A stretch of 64,000 bases of DNA from Cymbomonas tetramitiformis (GCA_001247695.2 LGRX02003685.1:1-64000); one strand, 5' to 3'; shown: positions 32,491 to 44,982, numbered from the stretch's first letter. Notes: generated from the sequence alone by a model not told the origin. Program-made: numbers and translations.

Positions 32491-33994
32491 ATGTCTAGAA
32501 TTACGTTTACTACAAAACCCAAGGGGGTCCTTCGAGGTTTGATTACTCCGAAGCGCCCCTCACCGGCAACATCAGCCAGTGGCTCAGTGTCTGGTGGTGC
32601 ACCTGAGGATTTTCCGTCCGACACGAAGCCCCTGACCCCGCAGGATCCGATCTTGCGCACCAACGGCGGGTTGGTGCGTGAGAAACCCACCCATCGGGAA
32701 ATTCGCCCAGTCGACTTCCTCGAGAACACCGAAAATTTACGCAGCACTCCGTATCGCGCCTCTACCCGTGGTGTTCTTACGGAGCCCCTCTCGAAGTCCT
32801 TCGACTACGCTGAGAACGTGATCACCGTCTTGAAGGCTCGTGGGTATCAACCCAAGAGCTCTACTGGATTTACACTGGAAGGAGACAGCGCGAAGGAGGA
32901 CTTCCTTGCGCTGCGTTCTGCCATGGTCACTGTGCTCGACTCCGTCGACTCCATCGAGACCGCCAAGATCTTCGACTTGGAGTTGGCCTACGCGTCCTAC
33001 AATTACGACGTCAACTCCATTGTCTTCACCATGTTATCCGTCTTGCTTCGTGGAGCGGCTCTCGACATCTACCACTCCACCGCCAAACACCATCCTTTTG
33101 ACGGACGTGCACTTCTCCTTCCATCGTCTTCATTTCGAGGTGGAGGGCGTGCAGCGTGGTGACCGAGGCCAGTTCATGGAGAAGATGCGTGCCTTGCGTA
33201 TTGACGAGCGCAAGGACCCCCACACCATCCTCAACGACTACAGACGTCTTGGAGAAGAGCACCGCGTGTACCACGCTGACTTCTCCGACGCGGACCTCGT
33301 CTGGACATTTCTGGTGGTGCTCGAGAAGTCCGCCGACGTTTCCCCCTACGAGGTCCCCCTCTACCAGCACATCATTGAAGACCTCAGCACCACCACCGTC
33401 GCTCCATCCTTCGACACCGTCGCTCTTCGCGTGCGACGGGTCTGGCAGCGTGAGGGCGCGAGCCGCCTTGCCCGCTTTCCCCCGCCTCCTGTGCCTGACT
33501 CTGGTGGTGACGCATGGACCAAGCATCCTTCTGGTGGTGCTAGGGCTTACGCATTTAAGCCCCGCCCTATCCAGAAGGCGGTTGGCGAGTGGCAGGACAC
33601 TGGGGGCCCTTATCGTGCTTGGGAGGGCAGTGGCCGTCCGTGCTTGGTGTGCCACAGGATGTGGGGGCTCACCGACCCCCATGCCGACACCAAAGGCCTC
33701 TGCCCCTGGGTCTGCGCACCTGCGTACCCGAAGGGGCGCGCCCCCCCTACTGCTAAGGCGCCTCCGCCGCGACCTGCCCCGCCTACTGATTCTCCGCAGG
33801 CGGTGGGCGAGCCGCAACAGCCTGCGGCGTTCCCATTCCGCCCGCATGCATTGGCGGACTCCCTCCCTGACCCCTTGTACGTGCTCGAGGAGTCAGAGCT
33901 GGACGATTGCCCTTCTGCCGACGACGATGAGCCGCTCAACCCTACTGCTTTCGCCATTGCTCCTGGCGGCAGCGACGATGACGATGAGTGCTAG
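32491..33994 (+). pseudogene. gag-like protein of element A, one frameshift
   Basis: ATG 32491 (MSRITFTTKPKGVLRGL) opens a frame running to about 33105. The coding signal then moves by one frame (HRLHFEVEGVQRGDRGQFM) and continues to the stop at 33992-33994. The second part has helical capsid-like segments (DPHTILNDYRRLGEEHRVYH), a candidate zinc site CLVCHRM ... CPWVC, and an Asp/Ser-rich acidic tail. No protease, RT or integrase is present, so movement would need enzymes from another element. The single shift near 33105 may be real decay or a sequence error. Confidence 0.65.
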
Positions 33995-34218
33995 CCTACT
34001 CTGGCCGAGAGTCCGATTTGGCTCCCCAAGATTGCCGGCGAGCATCTCTGAACAAGCTTCAATCACTGACAATTGGTTATCTTCATTTGAAATCAGCGCG
34101 GGCGGATGCCGATCTAGCTGAGCTGAAAAAGGCTCCTTAGGTTTTCAGATGTAGGATGGCCGGCAGGCCTTATAACATTGTTTCTTGTGCCACCTCTCCC
34201 CTTCAGGAGGAGGTGGTG

Positions 34219-34471
34219 TCACGGAGGGAGAGATCTGACCCCCCCCATAAGGTGGGGGTGTGTCTCCTGTGTTTCCCCCTTCGCCGAGCAGTGTCACAAG
34301 TCACCTGCGTGTGTCACCGTGACTGTCCGTGCACAAGCATAAAACCCTGAGTATTTTATGTTATGCATCTTAGTCACCTGAAAGCCTATGCTTCCTGCTG
34401 TGTTCCGACTGTAGTGCATATATATTACTTATATATATACCCGACCGACCGCGTTATCACGTCTTTCATCA
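34219..34471 (+). repeat. 3' LTR of element A
   Basis: Same as the 5' LTR except for C to T near 34272 and G to A near 34388. Confidence 0.92.
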
Positions 34472-34582
34472 CATTTCGCCCTGTTGCTCCAACTGGACTT
34501 CCATCCCGGACTTCGCAGCCGGTTGTCCAACCGCGCCAACATTGTTCTCCGACGCGCCTTGCTCACCTTCTTGATCGCTCAT
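34472..34582 (-). pseudogene. gag of the minus-strand retroelement, first 37 codons
   Basis: ATG at 34582 begins MSDQEGEQGASENNV. Exactly 37 codons later, at 34472, the frame meets the 3' LTR of the inserted element. It continues in phase at 32033, so the two pieces form one interrupted ORF. Confidence 0.7.
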
Positions 34583-36393
34583 TGTAGTAAGTCGTCAAGG
34601 GTTTAAGCTTCCACAGTAACGTTAAAATGTGGGGTAAATTGTTTTGCAGTGTGCCGCACTAAGAATTTCTCCGCGAGGAAAAATTTCTTGTGAAGTTCTT
34701 TTGCGAAGGCAAAAGAACAGAGCTGCGGATTCCCACGGGCGGAACTCCTAATAAGTGTCGTGTGTAAAGCCTTTAGATCTAACTCAGCTGCCGATTTTGA
34801 TCTAACGGCTCAGGAAACTCCGATCGATCTACCGGCACAGAAACCTCTAAAATTCCGCAGGCTCCAATTTAACCATAACCCCCATGCCAGGCTCCCAAAG
34901 CCACACCGAGCGCTTGTGCTGACCATGACCTCCACCCTTCGCTTGGAACTTGCTCCAAACATTCCCAACGCAACTACTACCCCAACCGTACATATAGCTG
35001 ACCCGTTTCCCACAAAACTAACCCAACGTTGAAATTTCAATACGCGTCATCAGCAGCACCACCATTTCCTCTCCCGGGCCCTCATTCCAGCAACGGCTTC
35101 GAGCACTTCAACTGTTATGGCGTTCGCCGTTGCCCTCAGTGTGGGTCGCTCATACGTGAGTAACGTTTAACAGAGTCTTGGTCCCTTTCTTTCCCCTGGT
35201 ACCCTCATCAATTTCCGTGCGGGTTCCCGCCCCGACGCGTGAAACTTTGCTCCTTCGTTCCTTCGTTGCAGGCGGGAGATCTGGAAAGGATGCTCGACAT
35301 CCTATCCCAGTTATAAGTAGATTATTGCAGTCTTGCTGGATTCTTCCTTCGTGTACTTTGGAGAAGTATTCGATTGTAACGCTGGTGAGAGACTGGCCCT
35401 AGAAGTTGACTGCTCCGCTCCCCATCTTATCCTCACAAAGCTGTCACCGTTCCACTCGACTAATTTCCCTTTAAAAGTGAAATTTCTCTCCCTTAGCCTT
35501 GGTTGCATAAGCCCTCGTGTGATCACCTCGGAAAGCGGAAGCCATGCCCCTAGGACGTTTGAAGGAACCGTATAGGGGAAGTACTAAGGGTGTCTCGAGT
35601 AGGACGAGATCGGACTGCTGGCGTCACAACCTCCGTATATTTTGGTCAGAGCCAGATATTTTCTTTTTATCGCCCTCCGAGATCGTATTTTTGGTCAAGA
35701 ATGTATATAGCGCCCTTCTTCATTTCGTGCTGATGTCAGGACCTTGCGGGTGTACAGTGGAGATTCTCAGTGGGCATGCCAAGGCACTGTAAGACTCTCA
35801 ATTCGAGGTCGCCCTAGCTCAGTGACAAAGACCGTCCTCAAGCCCACTCACATAATCACTCAATCGGTGAGTAAGCCACGGAATTATGGTGCCTTGCGCA
35901 AACGTGATTCTTGCCAACCAGGGACTGCGGAGTTTTCAACTGTTTGAACATCTTTTGGCTTGCCTAGGCTTGAGCACCGACAGAAGACGTTTGTCCGTAA
36001 ATTCTATCCATCATTTCGGAGGCCGCTTCGGAACAAAACCTAAGCGTATGTGGCACGTAGCTTCCAGATTTCGCCTAGCTCCTATTCACGACTTTACTTG
36101 TTTTTGCCCTGCTTGGACTATCAGAACGTTGCAGGAATAGCAGGAGTATGCCTATTTTTCTTTTGCTTGAACCTCGTACGATAAAAGACGGTGTACCGGC
36201 AGATGTGTCTTATGATTGTGCCTTTTCTGTGTTGGAGCATGCTCACACCTTTGCGCTATGCCGTGTTTATGAGTCAATGAGTGAAATTATAGGCAGCAAG
36301 ACGACACTTCGACATTGATTCTTACAGTCTTTTGCATCTCGCGGTGGGGCACCTTGTTTTCTGTCCTCCTTGCACGTTTTCCCGCTTGAGCAG
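34583..36393. other. no recognisable gene; upstream region of the GTPase gene
   Basis: Mixed sequence with short ORFs lacking motifs. It would hold the promoter and 5' UTR of the gene starting at about 36394, but I cannot point to a specific element. Confidence 0.4.
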
Positions 36394-39115
36394 ATGTACC
36401 TGTTCACTTTGCACAGGTTTTCAGACATGCCTGGCGGCAGCTCCTCAAACCAGTCTCAGGCATCCATTCCTGGCGAGTTCCCACAACTGTTGGACAACTG
36501 GTGGTGGCAGTTATGTGACCTGTGGCCGCCGATGCGACTGCTCAACTGCCCACTCACCAACACCCCATTGGAGGAGCCCGTTATTGCGGATGACAATCGG
36601 ACTTACAATGCGCAAGCGCTGCAATTCTTTTTTACGAGTCAGCGGGACAGTGGGCTCTCAATTGTGTCCCCTCAACACCATGAAGCCATGAGTGACCAGT
36701 ATCAGCAGGATGCGGTCACCCACACTTTGCTCAAAATCATCATCACGCGATTGCAAGACAGTGAATTTCTGGTTACCGCCCTCCGAGATATACCTGATGA
36801 TCCGGGAGCAGAGCACCAAAGAGCCTTGGGGCAGTTAATACTGGCAGCAAAGGAGGCTTGTCATGCGGCAGTGGAGCGCTCCCAGCAAGAGAACATGGCC
36901 GGATCGCACTGGCTTTTGGAAAAATTCCAAGAAGAACTACGTGAGCATACCCTAGCTTGGGAGGCCACCACCTCCACCGTCCAGTTCGTACAGCCCCGAG
37001 AGGATCTCACGCAATTGCGCCTTGCATTCTCCAAATTGGACGAGCTACGAGAACTACTGCAGGAGACGCTGAAGGGATGGGATCCCCCATCCATCACCGT
37101 TGTGGGCACTCGCAGCGCAGGGAAGAGCACAGTGCTGGAGCGCCTCTCAAACATCCCGTTGTTCCCACGCAATCCAAGCATCTGCACCCGGTTACCGATC
37201 CATGTTCGTCTGCGGCAAAGTGTACACGGGAACGCACAGGTGAGGCTTTTTGTTAAGGATACGCAGAGTGGTGAAGAAGGACCGTCACGCTTCATACCCT
37301 TTGAGAGTGGACACCGATATGTGGATGAGGTCCAAGAGAGGATTCTCATAGAGCATGAGAGCACTACAGGTTTCAGTACCACAAAGCAGATTATTCTCGA
37401 GGTCCACCATCCTACCGTGCCCTCTATCGACCTCATAGACATTCCTGGGCTGGAGCCGGGAGATGGGAGAGGGCCGACACACCAAATTCTCGAGTCTCAG
37501 GTGAACCGGAACCGAGAACAAGGGAGCAGTGCCGTGTATCTTCTAGTTGTGAGCGGTGCATCCAGGCAGGTGAATGATGTTGCGTCGGCATTCATCAAAG
37601 AGCACGGCCTTCTAGATGAAACCCTTGGCGTCTTCACACACTGTGATGATGTTGTTTCGAGGAGGTACCATGCCTTGCGGGAGATGGTGGAAGACCCGCA
37701 GGCAAATACAGCTAGTTTACCTGTGCGGCATGGATGGGTCGCAACCATGAGCTGTGACGAGCATGAGAGTCTCCCAGGACCTGAACGACTCCATCGACAA
37801 GCACAGGTTGAGCTAGAGTTCTTTGAAGAGCACCACGAGCTGAAAGCAATGAAGTTGGCTGGGAATGCCACATGCTCCGCACTTGTCCGCCGTCTTCAGA
37901 GAGTGTATTTCGATCATTTGTCAAACACCTGGACCCCTAGAACACTATTAAGGATCGACGAGAGGATCGTGGAAATACAGTTTCAAGAGAGGAGCCAATA
38001 CGGCAGACCGCTTGGCCTTCTTTCGGCCGATGAGAGGAGCTCGGCGATTCGGAATGAAGTCAGGACGAGGTTGAGTGACTGCACGTCCATGATAACGGAG
38101 AGATTCCTCAACGAGCATCTTCGATCTCTTCACAAGCAGTTCCTTGAAAAATTGCGGGCCATAAGCAGGAAGAGCCTGATGCTGCATGATATTGCGGAGC
38201 ACCACAGAAGTGTGCGGGAAGAAGGGCTTCAGCTTTTCACACACATTTTGCGGGAGGTGGAAGCATATTGGAAAGAAGGGATAAGAAGCATTATGTTTGC
38301 GAAGTTGGAGTGCCCCATCACAAATGGTGAGTACCGGTTCCTAATGGTTCGGGGAGAATCTACAGATGCTAGTGAGCACCAGTGGCCAGGCGCCGATGCA
38401 GGACATGTACGCTCTGAAGAAGGTGATAATGCCGAGGATGAGTTGCAGAGGCTCTTCACGTGCTCCTCCATCCGAGAGGCTCACACGTGGCTTTATGAGG
38501 ACGGGGAGCGTGTCCAACTGAATCAATATCCAGTCCTTCTCAATAACTTGGTGCAAGAATTCGAAAAGCGCCTTGATAATTCAATTCAGAACTTGGAGCT
38601 CGAGCTTACTCGGCTCCATGAGGTTGCATTCGATGTCCAAGGTCACCTCATGACGTACACCTCAGATGAAGATGCTTGGAAATTTGAGTTGAACGTGGAA
38701 CAGCTCGCAGGGAAACTGATGGCATTGATGATGATTCATGGGCCGTCCAGTCAGCTACTTGAGGGTCTCGAGGATTCCTTTCAAATCGCCTCGGAGGTGG
38801 AGACATGCGAAACGGGAAGGCAACACTTTAATCAAGAGGTGGAATTGCTGCAAAAGGCTGCGAGGGGAGTACGTGCTATTTTCAACTTAACAGGAGATCA
38901 AGCTGAGGACCTGAAGCGTCAGGTGGAGGAGGAGCGGCGCCGGGAGGAGGAGGAGCGGCGCCAGGTGGAGGAGGAGGGGCGCCGGGAGGAGGAGGAACAC
39001 CGCCAGGTGGAGGAGGAGCAGCGCCGGGAGGAGCAGGAGCGGCATCGTCAACAGTCGCAAGGTACGTTGTCGGAGCAAGTCATGAAGTGCACAACAGATG
39101 AACATTCTAAAAAAG
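36394..39115 (+). CDS. U-box plus dynamin-like large GTPase, first exon of a probable multi-exon gene
   Basis: A long open frame; the first in-frame ATGs are 36394 and 36427 (MPGGSSSNQSQ). Residues ~45-85 read LLNCPLTNTPLEEPVIADDN, a U-box-like motif (CPLT...D-x-V-x-x-D-x-x-x-Y). The GTPase follows: G1 GTRSAGKST (about 37105), a G2 region ICTRLPIHVRL, G3 IDLIDIPGL (about 37435) and G4 THCDDV (about 37637). The CTRLP and IPG loops are dynamin-like. A long helical stalk region follows, then a Glu/Arg coiled coil of EERRREEE-type units (38910-39050). A donor AAAAAG/GTGAGC at 39115/39116 is in phase 1, the same phase as all LRR exons downstream, so fusion to the LRR array is plausible. Otherwise the frame ends at 39147. 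Confidence 0.75.
38910..39055 (+). repeat. coding repeat of Glu/Arg/Val coiled coil
   Basis: About seven 21-bp units (CAGGTGGAGGAGGAGCGGCGC-like) inside the GTPase exon encode RQVEEER and RREEEER heptads. Confidence 0.85.
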
Positions 39116-42005
39116 GTGAGCATAGGTGTGGCGTGTGGTCGAAATGATTGCTCTTGGATACGTATTCCGTGTCCTCCATTGCACAATGTTTTGGTCAGGT
39201 GAAAGATGTTACATTTGAGCTCACACTGTGTTGACTCACCAGCATCCTTCATACGCTGTTAGTTTTGGCGACACTTTCACATCCAGTGTTCCCTTGTAGT
39301 AAATCTGTCGATGATATTATTCGCATTCGTGAATGATATGTGTTGCAGGCAAATTGAAATCCTGCGTGTGAGGTGTGTGTGTGAATGTATGAAGACTGGT
39401 GAGCTAGGTGGGTTGGCCTATCTGTCTTTGTTGCAAGGAGAGGCAGATGGTGGTGATGTCTGCGATCCATGTTTTCCTTTGATTTCTACGGGGCGCGCAT
39501 CAGTGCCCGCATGTGTTTCGTGTTTCCCCCCATCGGTTGTCCATGTGTGTTGGGTCTGCATTCATGGCGTGATCATGTGCCAGCAGGTCCCATTCATCGA
39601 CTGTGAGCCACTTGGGGCTTGCGAGCGGAGTCTGCTCACTGTGTTTTCCAGGGACCATCACTTGTTGGGACGATGATTGGACACATTGTATCATCCATCC
39701 AGCCTGCTTTGCATCTAGGCAGGGGGGTATGTCTATCTTCGTTCAAGGTATCTTGTCACAACAATTTGCAGCAATCATCTGGCCGTCGCACTCACTCCAA
39801 ATGAGGAGGGACAGTTCAACACCCCCTTTCACCAGTCACTCCCTGGTGGGATTCTCCCCGCCCTTACCTGAGCGATGTTCTCGGTCAGAAATCTGCGTGC
39901 GTTCCTGAATTCCTTGTAGCGTTCACTGCAGTCCACGGCAGAGTGAGGTGCTGCGTCACGAGGGCGTACTCCAAGTGTCTTGTGTGCGTGGTGGCTCTCC
40001 CCGTTCTTCCAACACGTACCCCTTCTCTTCCCACCAATGTCTCCCTCGGTGTTCCCCCCTTACCCGAGTGATGCTCTTGATTGACCTTTCCCGGTGTGGC
40101 CCGTAACAAGCGAGGCACAAATCATCCCCTGGGTCGGGTATGATTCTATCTGCCTTTTGTAGGGCTTCAGGGTCTAAGTGTAGGTTAAAGGTTTGAAAGT
40201 CATCCCTCATTGCTGGGATGATGGTGAGAAGACATGGGCCAGCCCTGCTCCTGAGTGCCCCAACTCTTCATTCTCGATCTTACCCCCCTGCACCGACTCG
40301 AAGATTGGATACGGCCCGTCAGTCGGCATGCACATCGCCTCGGATCATGGCATGCCCCTCATATCTGTAGCCAAAGCCACTGCGTGTTCTCAGACCCAGA
40401 GCCCATCCCCATGGTATCTGGTGTTCAGGTGCGCAGCCTGGCTCATTTGGGTCCTCGAATCATACCAAGGTCTCGGGCCCAAAGATGTTTGAGTTGGATG
40501 ATTGATGCTGTTCATCCTCCATTGTTCATTCATAAATCACCTCTCTCGACCATTGTGATCCACTCATTCAAATTCATATTTCGGTTGTCAAGCCAACAAG
40601 AGGAATGTCGGCATGGTCAGGTTTGTGCACCTTTCATTCTTCATCCGCATGGGCTAATGAGATCCAATCATTCAGTAGGAAGCCATAAGGGAATATGCTG
40701 GCAGATGACGCTTACTCCGAAGCCGTGGTCTAGCATGCAGCAGCTGATTAATGGGTTAGAGCAACGGTGCAAGTCTGTGTGCGCAGCAATCATCCAAGGG
40801 TCGGAATCAATTATTGATTTTGCGATGTAATTGTCCGATTACTCGGTTATTGATATCGAATCGATTTGGAATTTGAGCCGTACAATTACGATTAATCGTG
40901 ATAACTGCTTTTAAACTCACAAAAATTGCCAGTGTTAAGGGCGAAACAATTAGACAATCAAATCGATTTCAACAAAAGTAACAATTATGATTGTTGATAA
41001 TCGATTACAAAATTTAAACGATTCCGACCCTTGTAATCATCACATTTCTGGCATCCATCCTGATCGCACCCCCTGTATCAGCAAAACGATCACAGGGGTC
41101 AGTATCCAGGTTTCCACGATATGTAGTTTCGGTCCTTGGTTGTTCCGCTTTAAACAAGGAAATTCTTAGCGACAGTTAAGCGACACAAGTCCCCCCTCGG
41201 ATATCTTGCGTGCGTGGTGACCCTCCCTCTTGTCTTCGTACTCATCCCTTCCTCTCCCACCGATCGCTCCCCCGGCTTTCTCCCCCTTGCCTGAGTGATG
41301 CACTTGAGTTTTAACATTCCATGCAACCCTTGTGAGCGAGGCACATAAAAACTCCCCGATCGGGTTTGATTCCATTTTTCCATGATGAGAGTAGCTGAAC
41401 AGTTCGTGAATTGCTACTTACATTCAGTGGGATGATGATGGGTTGACTTTCCTCAGCTGATCTGGTGCAATTCAGTGTGAGGAGAGGCAGAGGGTGATGT
41501 GATTTGCTGTCTAGCGTAGCTCCGTGATTGTCATAGGGAGCACGTTAGTGCCTGCTTGTTAATTTTTCCACGTTTCACGTCGCTGAGGGTCGTTGAGCAA
41601 GTTTTGCATGGGCGCCCACAGAGCGTCGGGGGATGTGATGCTTACATGCTCTATAATCGAGTCCTCTCTTTTTTCAAATTGCCTTTGGTCACAAGCAAAC
41701 ACAATGAAACTTGCATGATGAGGGACCTGCAGTCCTGCTGGGTAATGCAGGCTCTTTTTCGGACCCGACAATTCAAAGGCGGGACCATTAGCTGCCTTAA
41801 ATTTTCAGAATGTGTTCTCTTTGAATGATCGCTTCACGGGGGTGGTGGATCCGTGCTCACTTCATATTTTACTTCCTCAGAAGCGTTAGGTAGTAGCATT
41901 ACATCATTCTTCTCCGTGCATGTGCATGAATTGCACTGGTTGGGAACAGATCAAAATGCAGAATCGGCAAAGTATGTGACAAACAGTAATACCTTGCCAT
42001 TGTAG
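39116..42005. other. long intron or intergenic region with LRR-exon remnant and duplicated antisense module
   Basis: At 39782-39826 CCGTCGCACTCACTCC...GAGGGACAGTTCAACACC is a decayed LRR exon. Related segments at 39885-40118 and 41150-41383 (minus-strand reading HSGKGG and VTTHARYP) show an old duplication. 40800-41030 is AT-rich. No confident exon seen. Confidence 0.5.
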
Positions 42006-42014
42006 CTTCTGACG

Positions 42015-42255
42015 ATGAGTTGGGTATCCCTCCTTGAAGCAGATGAAGCGTACAGTGATCTTGAAGACCGTATTCGATCATCTCAAGCATCGCCAGCTTT
42101 GCAAAACGCTTTCACGCACTTGCGCCAGTTGAAGAGCGAAGTGCGCGAGCTCTCCTTTAGCGGCATGGCCTGCGAACATGTTGTCGTGGTCGAACTCGCA
42201 AAGCTCCTCTCATTCAACACAAGCCTGACGCTTTTAAGCCTGACGGATTTAAGAG
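42015..42255 (+). CDS. LRR-gene exon preceding the repeat array
   Basis: ATG 42015 reads MSWVSLLEADEAYSDLEDR, continuing to AKLLSFNTSLTLLSLTDLR with a GTATGT donor after 42255 in phase 1. The frame has a stop at 42003-42005, so either this is the first exon of a separate LRR gene or it is spliced from an acceptor at 42005. Its end already has the FNTSLTLLSL signature of the array. Confidence 0.6.
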
Positions 42256-42600
42256 GTATGTTCAGTATTCTAGCTCCACTATAATTTGATTTTCCCAACA
42301 TATGATGTGGGGTGAATAGCATGAACATATCTATATTGCGGATCCGAGTGAAGAAAAAAAATAGTAATGATGCAAACCTGCGAATCGACACCAGGACATC
42401 AATTGGTGCATCAAGCGTGAAATTATATCATTGCGATGTGACAGGGTGGGTAGTGTGGGTGGCGTGGCCCTCTGTATGTGAGTCGTAGTGTGCCTACCAC
42501 TAATTGCTCGTGGTAATGTCACATGATCCACGTAGAAATCACTTGTTTGATCTGAAACGGTGGCTCGCTTAGGCGCTTGTTTTAACGCATCTTGCTTGCT

Positions 42601-42860
42601 TGGCCGTTGCACTCACTCCAAATGCGGAGGGAGAGTTCACACGGGGTCCTTGAACACCCTTTACTTTGAGCGTAAGAATCCACACACCTTCAACCTTCCC
42701 ATTTCACACTTGGAGTCGCTTGGCATGTGTGCTTGGAGCATGCGCCATCGGCTTGGTGATGCATATTGCATCTTGCATTGCAATTAGGTGCAATATAGTG
42801 ATTTTAAAAATTAGCGGGGTGTGGTGTTCAACGGGTCCTTGAACACACTAGATTTATACG
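42601..42860 (+). pseudogene. two decayed LRR exons
   Basis: 42601-42668 retains CCGTTGCACTCACTCC and GGTCCTTGAACACC but with a stop. 42826-42860 is a 5'-truncated exon (GTGTTCAACGGGTCCTTGAA) ending at a GTAAGC donor. Confidence 0.6.
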
Positions 42861-42952
42861 GTAAGCCTTTCCCCACATTCTACTGCATGTTTCTTTTATT
42901 TTATGTGCTCGATCATCAAGAGGTGGCCTGATACCAAGTGCTTGTGATGCAG

Positions 42953-43273
42953 GTAACACGATTGGAGATGAAGGAGCCAAGGCGCTGGCCGTTGCGCTCA
43001 CTCCGAATGCGGAGGGAGTGTTCAACACGTCCCTGAACACACTTGACGTCTGCTGCAATGACATCACAGGGGACGCTGCACAGCAGCTTGCTGAAGCAGT
43101 GCTCAAGCATCCTTGCATAACAGAGTTCAACAAGATCATGATGCAGGACATCAAGGATGACAAGGTCACTGAGCTGGATTTGAGTCACAAGGGCATTGAA
43201 GTTCCTGGAGCTCTAGTGTTGAGCAAGCTATTGGTGTCCAACACGTCTTCCCTGAACACACTGAATCTAAGCT
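42953..43273 (+). CDS. LRR exon, long (321 bp, three repeats)
   Basis: Acceptor GATGCAG, donor GTAAGTGG, phase 1 to 1. It opens with a standard repeat (NTIGDEGAKALAVALTPNA), continues into a different LRR (NDITGDAAQQLAEAVLKHP) and a linker with TELDLSHKGIEVPGALVLSK, then SSLNTLNLSC. This exon holds unique sequence, so it is an anchor among near-identical neighbours. Confidence 0.75.
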
Positions 43274-43356
43274 GTAAGTGGTTGCCCACTATTTGCAGCT
43301 TATTTTTGCTAATATTTGTGATCAATAATCAAGAGGTGACCTAACACCAAGTGCAG

Positions 43357-43458
43357 ACAATAAGATTGGGCCTGAAGGAGCCAAGGCACTAGCCGTTGCG
43401 CTCACTCCGAATGCGGAGGGAGTGTTCAACACGTCCTTGAACACACTGGATTTGGAAG
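43357..43458 (+). CDS. LRR exon, 102 bp
   Basis: One 34-residue repeat (NKIGPEGAKALAVALTPNA...). The donor is a weaker GTGTGG. Confidence 0.7.
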
Positions 43459-43535
43459 GTGTGGCTCTGTAATGCTCTTTTGTGCACTGATATTTTAATG
43501 TTTTGCTAACGTCGGCATGCGGGGGCCTATGGCAG

Positions 43536-43652
43536 ACAACCAGCTCTGTGGTGTGGATCGTGAGGGGGACGGAACGTATGACGCAAGTGGAATCAACGCT
43601 TTGACCGATGCCCTTGCGTTCAACACGTCATTGAACACAGTGGATCTAAGCA
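43536..43652 (+). CDS. LRR exon, variant (117 bp)
   Basis: Divergent repeat (NQLCGVDREGDGTYDASGI, then LTDALAFNTSLNTVDLS), still phase 1 to 1, with donor GTAAGC. Like the 321-bp exon it is a non-identical anchor. Confidence 0.65.
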
Positions 43653-43744
43653 GTAAGCCATTCCCCACGTTTTCCTGTTTGTCGGTGCTGATATCTGTGA
43701 TCAATAATCAAGAGGGGAGCTCACCCCAAGTGCTTGTGATGCAG

Positions 43745-43846
43745 GGAATCGCATAGGAGATGAAGGAGCCAAGGCGCTGGCCGTTGCACTCACTCCGAAT
43801 GCGGAGGGAGTGTTCAACACGTCATTGAACACACTGGATCTAAGCA
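43745..43846 (+). CDS. LRR exon, 102 bp
   Basis: Repeat NRIGDEGAKALAVALTPNA...LDLS. Starts a run of 194-bp exon-intron units. Confidence 0.75.
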
Positions 43847-43938
43847 GTAAGCCATTCCCCACGTTTTGCTGCTAGTTTCTGTTGAAATCTGTGATCAATG
43901 ATCAAGAGGTGATCTTACACCAAGTGCTTGTGTTGCAG

Positions 43939-44040
43939 ATAATGATATTGGACCTGAAGGAGCCAAGGCGCTGGCCGTTGCGCTCACTCCGAATGCGGTG
44001 GGGGTGTTCAACGGGTCATTGAACACACTAACTTTAACAG
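43939..44040 (+). CDS. LRR exon, 102 bp
   Basis: Repeat NDIGPEGAKALAVALTPNA with the FNGSLNTL variant. Its start is 194 bp after the previous exon start. Confidence 0.75.
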
Positions 44041-44132
44041 GTAAGTCGTTTCTGACCTGTTCCTGCATGTTGCTAGGAATATTTGTGATGGATGCGCAAG
44101 AGGTGAGCTTACACCAAGTGCTTGTGGTGCAG

Positions 44133-44234
44133 GGAATAGGATTGGGCCTGAAGGAGCCAAGGCACTGGCCGTTGCACTCACTCCAAATGCGGAGGGAGTG
44201 TTCAACACGTCCTTGAACACACTGCACTTGGGAG
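44133..44234 (+). CDS. LRR exon, 102 bp
   Basis: Repeat NRIGPEGAKALAVALTPNA...LHLG, 194 bp after the previous exon start. Donor GTCAGT. Confidence 0.72.
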
Positions 44235-44325
44235 GTCAGTCACTTCTGATATTTTACCGTTGGTTTCTCTCGATATCTTGATGGTTAATCAAGAGCTGGG
44301 CTCACACCACCTGCTTGTGGTGCAG

Positions 44326-44427
44326 GGAATAATATTGGAAATGAAGGAGCCGAGGCGCTAGCCGCTGCACTCAGTCCAAATGAGGAGGGAGTGTTCAACA
44401 CGTCCTTGAACACACTGAATCTAGAAA
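44326..44427 (+). CDS. LRR exon, 102 bp
   Basis: Repeat NNIGNEGAEALAAALSPNE...LNLE, a subfamily with SPNE in place of TPNA. Confidence 0.75.
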
Positions 44428-44520
44428 GTAAGCCATTCCCCACATTCTGCTCCTTGATTTTTTGTGACACCTGTGATCTATAATCAAGAGGTGGCCTGAC
44501 ACTAAGGGCTTGTGGTGCAG

Positions 44521-44820
44521 ATAACAACATTGGACCTGAAGGAGCCAAGGCGCTCGCCGTCGCACTCACCCCGAATGCAGAGGGGGTGTTCAACACGTCC
44601 TTGAGTACCGTCAACGTGTGGGGAAATGCGGTGCAACTCGAGGGTGCCCGAGCGCTTGCAGATGCAGTGAGGCAACGTAATGCACCAATCAAGCTGTGCG
44701 GCAGCCTGCTGGATGTGGACGCGCTTGACCTCTCGATTAAAAAACTTAAGCCTGCGGATGCAATTCTCCTCACAAACGACCTGGTGTTCAACACGTCCTT
44801 GAACACACTCGACCTTGAGG
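44521..44820 (+). CDS. LRR exon, long (300 bp, three repeats)
   Basis: Standard repeat followed by NAVQLEGARALADAVRQRN, LDLSIKKLKPADAILLTND and FNTSLNTLDLE. Phase 1 to 1, donor GTAAGA. Parallels the 321-bp exon in layout but differs in sequence. Confidence 0.75.
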
Positions 44821-44982
44821 GTAAGAATCCAAACACCTCCGACCTTCCCATTTCACACTTGGAGTCTCTTGGCATGTGTGCATGGACCATGCGCCATCGG
44901 CTTCGTGATGTAAATGGCATCTTGTAGTGCAGACAGGTGTAAAATAGTGATGTTTTCAGTTAGGGTTAAATTAGGGGAACGT

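Larger units (their letters stand above)
32039..34471 (+). mobile_element. gag-only non-autonomous LTR retrotransposon (element A)
   Basis: Two 253-bp LTRs (32039-32291 and 34219-34471) both start TCACGG and end TTCATCA. They differ at only two positions, so the insertion is recent. Flanking 5-bp sequences TATTT (32034-32038) and CATTT (34472-34476) match at four of five. A purine-rich tract (AGGAGGAGGTGG) precedes the 3' LTR and GGTTACGGG follows the 5' LTR. The interior encodes only a gag-like protein. Confidence 0.92.

Noticed and set aside
44285..44920. 211-codon minus-strand ORF in the LRR array
   Set aside because: Antisense to LRR exons and read through introns; produced by the repeats.
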